DNA of 49,521 nt, taken from Gammaproteobacteria bacterium. GTDB taxonomy: Bacteria; Pseudomonadota; Gammaproteobacteria; Xanthomonadales; SZUA-36. Positions within the stretch are counted from its first letter, which is position 1, and each line of letters begins with the position of its first letter. Location: NCBI GenBank assembly GCA_030426265.1, contig JAUHYP010000023.1, forward strand, positions 1-49,521. Direction: 5' to 3'. Shown here in pieces: positions 46,314 through 49,521 of this stretch. The notes under the pieces were generated by a model. That model was given only the letters and a program-made list of their open reading frames with translations, made no database searches and had not been told where the DNA came from. Position numbers and translations under genes: made by a program.

Positions 46314-47465
46314 TCAGCGCCGCAGGGCGTCTGCGACCTGCAGACGCTGGGCCGTGCGCGCGGGAAAGATGCCCGCGATGAAGGCCAGGGCCAGGATCAG
46401 CACTCCGCCCAGCAACAGGTCCCGCACGGAAATGAAGAACACCGGCATGGCGCCGTTGGTCGGGTCCCCGGCGGCGACCAGCAACCAGGCCAGGCCGAGG
46501 CCGATGAGGCCGCCGATGGCGGTGATCACCAGGGCCTCGCCCAGCACCAGACCGAGCACGGCGCCGTCGGTGAAGCCCACCGCCTTGAGCACGGCCAGCT
46601 CGCCGATGCGCTCGCGGACCGAGTAGGCCATGGTGTTGCCGGCGACCAGCAGGATCGTGAAGAACACCGCCGAAACGATGGCGGTGATGATGAAACCGAT
46701 GTTGCCCACCTGGTTGGCAAAGCCCTGGTACCAGGCGCCCTCGGGCTCGGTCTTGGTCTCGTCGGGTGAGTTGGCGAAAACGGCGTCGATGGCCGCGGCG
46801 ATCTCCCCGGCGCGGTCCGGCTCGTCGACACGCACGACGTACCAGCCGACCTGGCCCTGGCCCCATTGGCGCGCCTCGTCGAAGTAATCGAAGCGGATGA
46901 ACATCTGGCTGGTGTCGATGCCCTGTTCACGGGCGTCGTAGATGGCGGCGACGTCGAAGGTCCAGTTCCGGTCTCCGCCCTTGAGCGCCCACAGCGGGTT
47001 CATGATCGGAATCTTGTCGCCGATCTTCCAGTCGAAACGCTCCGCCAGCACCTTGCCGATCATCACGCCGGTGCGGGTTTCCAGCCAGCGTTGCCGGTCC
47101 TCGTCCGAGAGTTCCAGTTCCGGGTAGAGCTCCAGGTACTGCTCCGGCACCACGACGATCTGGGCGAAGAAATTGCTCGGCTCCTGGTAGATCCCACCGA
47201 ACCAGGTGTTGTGGGTGGCGAAATCCACGCCCTCCACGCGGTTGATCTCGGCCTGGTGCGCCATGGGCATCAGGTTGATCAGCGACACCTTGTTGCGCGT
47301 GATCAACCGGTCTTCGCCGGCCACGTCGATGCCCGCCAGGAAGGCCGAGCGGATGGCCGCCAGGTAGCCGAACAGCAGGAAGGCCACGATGATGGACAGC
47401 AGGGTCAGCGCCGTGCGCAGCTTGTGCCGCCGCAGGTTGCCGAGGATCAGGGAGAGGTATTTCAT
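46314..47465 (-). CDS. FtsX/MacB-type ABC transporter permease
   Basis: The 383-residue partner permease has the same four-helix layout: an N-terminal helix (LTLLSIIVAFLLFGYLAAIR), a periplasmic domain (about 45-260) and C-terminal helices (NIGFIITAIVSAVFFTILLV, ITAIGGLIGLGLAWLLVAAG, LLLGGVLILALAFIAGIFPA). IGELAVLKAVGFTDG is the coupling motif. It lies 16 nt after the ATPase gene and 19 nt before the second permease gene. Two different permeases with one ATPase and one adaptor point to a DevBCA/MacAB-like efflux complex. Confidence 0.9.
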   Translation of the reverse strand: MKYLSLILGNLRRHKLRTALTLLSIIVAFLLFGYLAAIRSAFLAGIDVAGEDRLITRNKVSLINLMPMAHQAEINRVEGVDFATHNTWFGGIYQEPSNFFAQIVVVPEQYLELYPELELSDEDRQRWLETRTGVMIGKVLAERFDWKIGDKIPIMNPLWALKGGDRNWTFDVAAIYDAREQGIDTSQMFIRFDYFDEARQWGQGQVGWYVVRVDEPDRAGEIAAAIDAVFANSPDETKTEPEGAWYQGFANQVGNIGFIITAIVSAVFFTILLVAGNTMAYSVRERIGELAVLKAVGFTDGAVLGLVLGEALVITAIGGLIGLGLAWLLVAAGDPTNGAMPVFFISVRDLLLGGVLILALAFIAGIFPARTAQRLQVADALRR

Positions 47466-47481
47466 GATCGCGCCCTCCGCC

Positions 47482-48219
47482 TCAGGCCTGCGGCTCGGAG
47501 GACAGGCGGCCCTTGTCCAGGTGCAGGGTGCGCGTGGCGCGGTCCGCGGCGCGCTGGTCGTGGGTCACCATGATGATGGTCTTGCCCTGCTCGGTGTTCA
47601 GGGCCTGCAGCAGGTCCAGGATCTCGTCCCCGGACTTGCGGTCCAGGTCGCCGGTGGGCTCGTCGCAGAGCAGCAGCGTGGGGTCGGTGACGATGGCGCG
47701 GGCGATACCCGTGCGCTGCTGTTCACCGCCGGAGAGCTGTCGCGGATAGTGGTTCAGTCGATGGGACAGGCCGACGATCTCGAGGGCGAGCTCGGCGCGC
47801 TTGCGCCGCTCCTTCCCGGACAGTTTCGTCAGCAGCAGGGGCAGCTCCACGTTCTTGCGCGCCGACAGCACCGGCATCAGATTGTAGAACTGGAACACCA
47901 GGCCCACGTGGCGCGCGCGCCAGCCGGCCAGCTTGCGGTCGGACAGCTTGTCGATTCGCTGGCCGCCCACGGTGACAGAGCCCTCGGTGGGCCGGTCCAG
48001 GCCACCCACCAGGTTCAGCAGCGTGGATTTGCCGGAGCCCGACGGACCCATCAGCGCGAGAAATTCGCCTTTCGGAATCTGCAGATCCAGGCCGCCGAGG
48101 ACGTGAACCGTCTCGGAGCCGCGGGTGAACACCTTGTCCACCCCGCGCACGTCCACGAGCAGTTCGTTACCGGGCCGGGGTTCGGTCGTCTGGGTGCTTG
48201 CCATGGCGGTCTCACTCAC
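47482..48219 (-). CDS. ABC transporter ATPase (LolD/MacB class)
   Basis: The 245-residue ATPase powers the two permeases. It has Walker A GPSGSGKSTLLNL, the Q-loop LVFQFYNLMPVLSARKN, the signature LSGGEQQRTGIARAI, Walker B LLLCDEPTGDLD and the switch His in MVTHDQRAADRA. GTG 48219 overlaps the adaptor stop by 4 nt; ATG 48204 is an alternative. The LNLVGGLDRPTEGSV and DRKSGDEIL motifs are typical of the LolD/MacB/SalX group. Confidence 0.94.
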   Translation of the reverse strand: MSETAMASTQTTEPRPGNELLVDVRGVDKVFTRGSETVHVLGGLDLQIPKGEFLALMGPSGSGKSTLLNLVGGLDRPTEGSVTVGGQRIDKLSDRKLAGWRARHVGLVFQFYNLMPVLSARKNVELPLLLTKLSGKERRKRAELALEIVGLSHRLNHYPRQLSGGEQQRTGIARAIVTDPTLLLCDEPTGDLDRKSGDEILDLLQALNTEQGKTIIMVTHDQRAADRATRTLHLDKGRLSSEPQA

Positions 48220-49427
48220 GAATTGGTCTCCTTCACGGGGGCGCCGTCCTGCAGGGCCGAGGGGGCATTGACGATGACGCGTTCGCCGCCGGACAGGCCG
48301 GCGGTGACCAGGATGTCGTCGTCCTGGCGCCGGCCGGTGGACACGGCGCGGCGCTCGGCCCGACCCTGGCTCACCACCCAGGCAATGGTGCGGCCCGCGT
48401 CTTCTCGCAGGGCGCGGGCCGGTATCAGGACACCGGTCGCGGTTCCGGCAACGTCGATCTCCTCGTCCTGGAAGGCCACCTTCACACCCATGTCCGGCAG
48501 GATGCGCGGGTCGAGCTGGTCGAAGCCGACACGCACTTCCACCGTGGCGCGCTGACGGTCTGCGGTCGGGATGATGGCGATGACGTGGCCGGGAACATCC
48601 CAGTCGGGATAGGCGTCGAGGCGCGCGGTGACCCGCTGTCCGGCCGCGACGCGGTTGATGTAGGCCTCGTTCACGTCGATCTCGATCTCCAGCGAGTCCA
48701 TGTCCACGATGGTGCCGATGCCGGTGCGGGTGAAGCCCCCGCCGGCGGACACCGGCGAGATCATCTCGCCGGGCTGGGCGTTCTTGCCCACCACCACGCC
48801 GGCGAAGGGCGCGCGGATCACGGTGTCGTCGAGTTGCTGCTGGTAGATGGCGACCTGCCGTCGCGCGACGTCCACATCGGCCACGACCCGCTCCAGCCGC
48901 GCAGCCAGGGACTCGGCGGCGGCGCGGTTGCGATCGAGTTCCTGCTGACTGGCGAGGTCGCGTTCGACCAGGTTTCGGGTGCGTTCGAGGTTGGCGCGCG
49001 CTTCGCGCAGCAGGGCCTCGGTTTCCTTGGCGGCGGTGGCGGCGGAGGCGCGCTGGGCCTCGGCCAGTTCCAGGCTGCGGCGCACATTGGCGTCGTCCAG
49101 GGTGGCCAGCACCTGGCCTTCCTCGACCGCCATCCCCTCTTCGATCAGCACTTCACGCACCTGGGCGGTGAGCTTGGAGGACACGGTGGCGTAGCGCCGC
49201 GCGGTGACGTAGCCGGAGGCATTGAGCACCGTGCCGGCGGCCGCGCCGCTGACCGGCTGCGCCGCGACGGTGCGGACCTCAACGGCGGGCTCGGGGCGAT
49301 TCAACCACCAGGCGGCAGCGAGCCCGACCACGACCAGGACGACGACCAGCGGCACCCACCAGCGGGCGCTGGATTCACGTTCGGGTTCGCGTTCGATCCT
49401 GAGCTGATCGAGTTTGGAAGATTCCAT
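48216..49427 (-). CDS. Membrane-fusion (HlyD/MacA-like) efflux adaptor
   Basis: The 403-residue periplasmic adaptor is anchored by an N-terminal helix (VPLVVVLVVVGLAAAWWL). A lipoyl-like half (TVSSKLTAQVREVLIEEGMA, VEEGQVLATLDD) flanks a long coiled-coil hairpin (about residues 95-185, with LRRARANLERTRNLVE-like heptads), then the second lipoyl half (IRAPFAGVVVGKNAQPGEM) and a beta-barrel/membrane-proximal end. ATG 49427 begins homology and lies 94 bp from the window edge. No outer-membrane channel is encoded nearby. Confidence 0.9.
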   Translation of the reverse strand: MESSKLDQLRIEREPERESSARWWVPLVVVLVVVGLAAAWWLNRPEPAVEVRTVAAQPVSGAAAGTVLNASGYVTARRYATVSSKLTAQVREVLIEEGMAVEEGQVLATLDDANVRRSLELAEAQRASAATAAKETEALLREARANLERTRNLVERDLASQQELDRNRAAAESLAARLERVVADVDVARRQVAIYQQQLDDTVIRAPFAGVVVGKNAQPGEMISPVSAGGGFTRTGIGTIVDMDSLEIEIDVNEAYINRVAAGQRVTARLDAYPDWDVPGHVIAIIPTADRQRATVEVRVGFDQLDPRILPDMGVKVAFQDEEIDVAGTATGVLIPARALREDAGRTIAWVVSQGRAERRAVSTGRRQDDDILVTAGLSGGERVIVNAPSALQDGAPVKETNS

Positions 49428-49521
49428 GGCCCCCCGCTGCCGGTGGTGACAGCGCAATCATTCGCCGACCCATCATATCGGCTGCCCGGAGCGAAAGCGA
49501 TGGCCGAAAGTTGGGGCCCCG

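Overview
The window reads as the chromosome of a free-living, aerobic, high-G+C gammaproteobacterium. The best match is something near the Chromatiales/Xanthomonadales border, such as Wenzhouxiangella-like lineages; this placement is inference from gene content and protein style. Genes are packed tightly, with many 1-20 nt gaps and GTGA start/stop overlaps. No tRNA, rRNA, CRISPR array, insertion sequence or prophage gene was recognised. About 95% of the window is ordinary chromosomal coding sequence.

Layout. 1-3817: the distal part of a histidine operon, hisB (cut by the window edge)-hisH-hisA-hisF-hisIE. 3824-5183: two c-type cytochromes on the minus strand. 5303-6173: a GNAT acetyltransferase and a small ArsR-type regulator. 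6238-11556: a minus-strand unit of POT peptide transporter, DUF885 lipoprotein (with MliC-like and further C-terminal domains) and a beta-CASP metallo-beta-lactamase RNase. 11778-16728: M20 dipeptidase, a SorA/SorB-like sulfite dehydrogenase pair, an SRPBCC protein and ilvE. 16729-17376: a non-coding block with tandem palindromes, a sigma-54-type promoter and a structured RNA candidate. 17377-24541: NYN nuclease, SrkA kinase, glyoxalase-fold protein and SlyX, prolyl oligopeptidase, dienelactone hydrolase, an unknown small protein and a secreted cyclophilin. 24642-28262: a beta-lactamase-like serine hydrolase, a nucleotide pyrophosphatase-like enzyme and an FMN 2-hydroxy-acid oxidase, overlapping like an operon. 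28234-32841: a TolB/TPR membrane protein, a KAP-family P-loop NTPase carrying an EF-hand, and a winged-helix regulator that reads away from a set of phased operator half-sites. 32871-33648: a second non-coding block with a promoter, a roughly 180-nt RNA candidate and two intrinsic terminators. 33649-37031: glycosyltransferase, ABC exporter and DUF3014 protein. 37129-44994: gltD, gltB and pckG. 45104-49427: a MacB/DevBCA-like ABC efflux system of two permeases, one ATPase and one membrane-fusion protein.

How the parts work together. Histidine synthesis, glutamate synthase (gltBD), IlvE and PEP carboxykinase form a nitrogen/carbon core. The peptide transporter, DUF885 protein, M20 dipeptidase and prolyl oligopeptidase suggest growth on peptides. 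SorAB-like proteins and the cytochromes feed electrons from sulfite or other donors into the respiratory chain.

The least ordinary parts are the two non-coding blocks and the winged-helix/KAP module. In the first block, two 15-bp palindromes lie exactly 21 bp apart, about 120-145 bp upstream of a near-consensus -24/-12 promoter. That promoter drives a stretch full of hairpins and ending in a perfect intrinsic terminator, which is the layout of an enhancer-dependent small RNA. In the second block, an inverted repeat covers the -35 region of a TATACT promoter, followed by a structured RNA and two terminators. The winged-helix gene starts inside two 15-bp operator copies, also 21 bp apart, and sits directly before the KAP NTPase gene. 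This looks like an autoregulated two-gene module of a kind often found in conflict or stress systems; its function is unknown.
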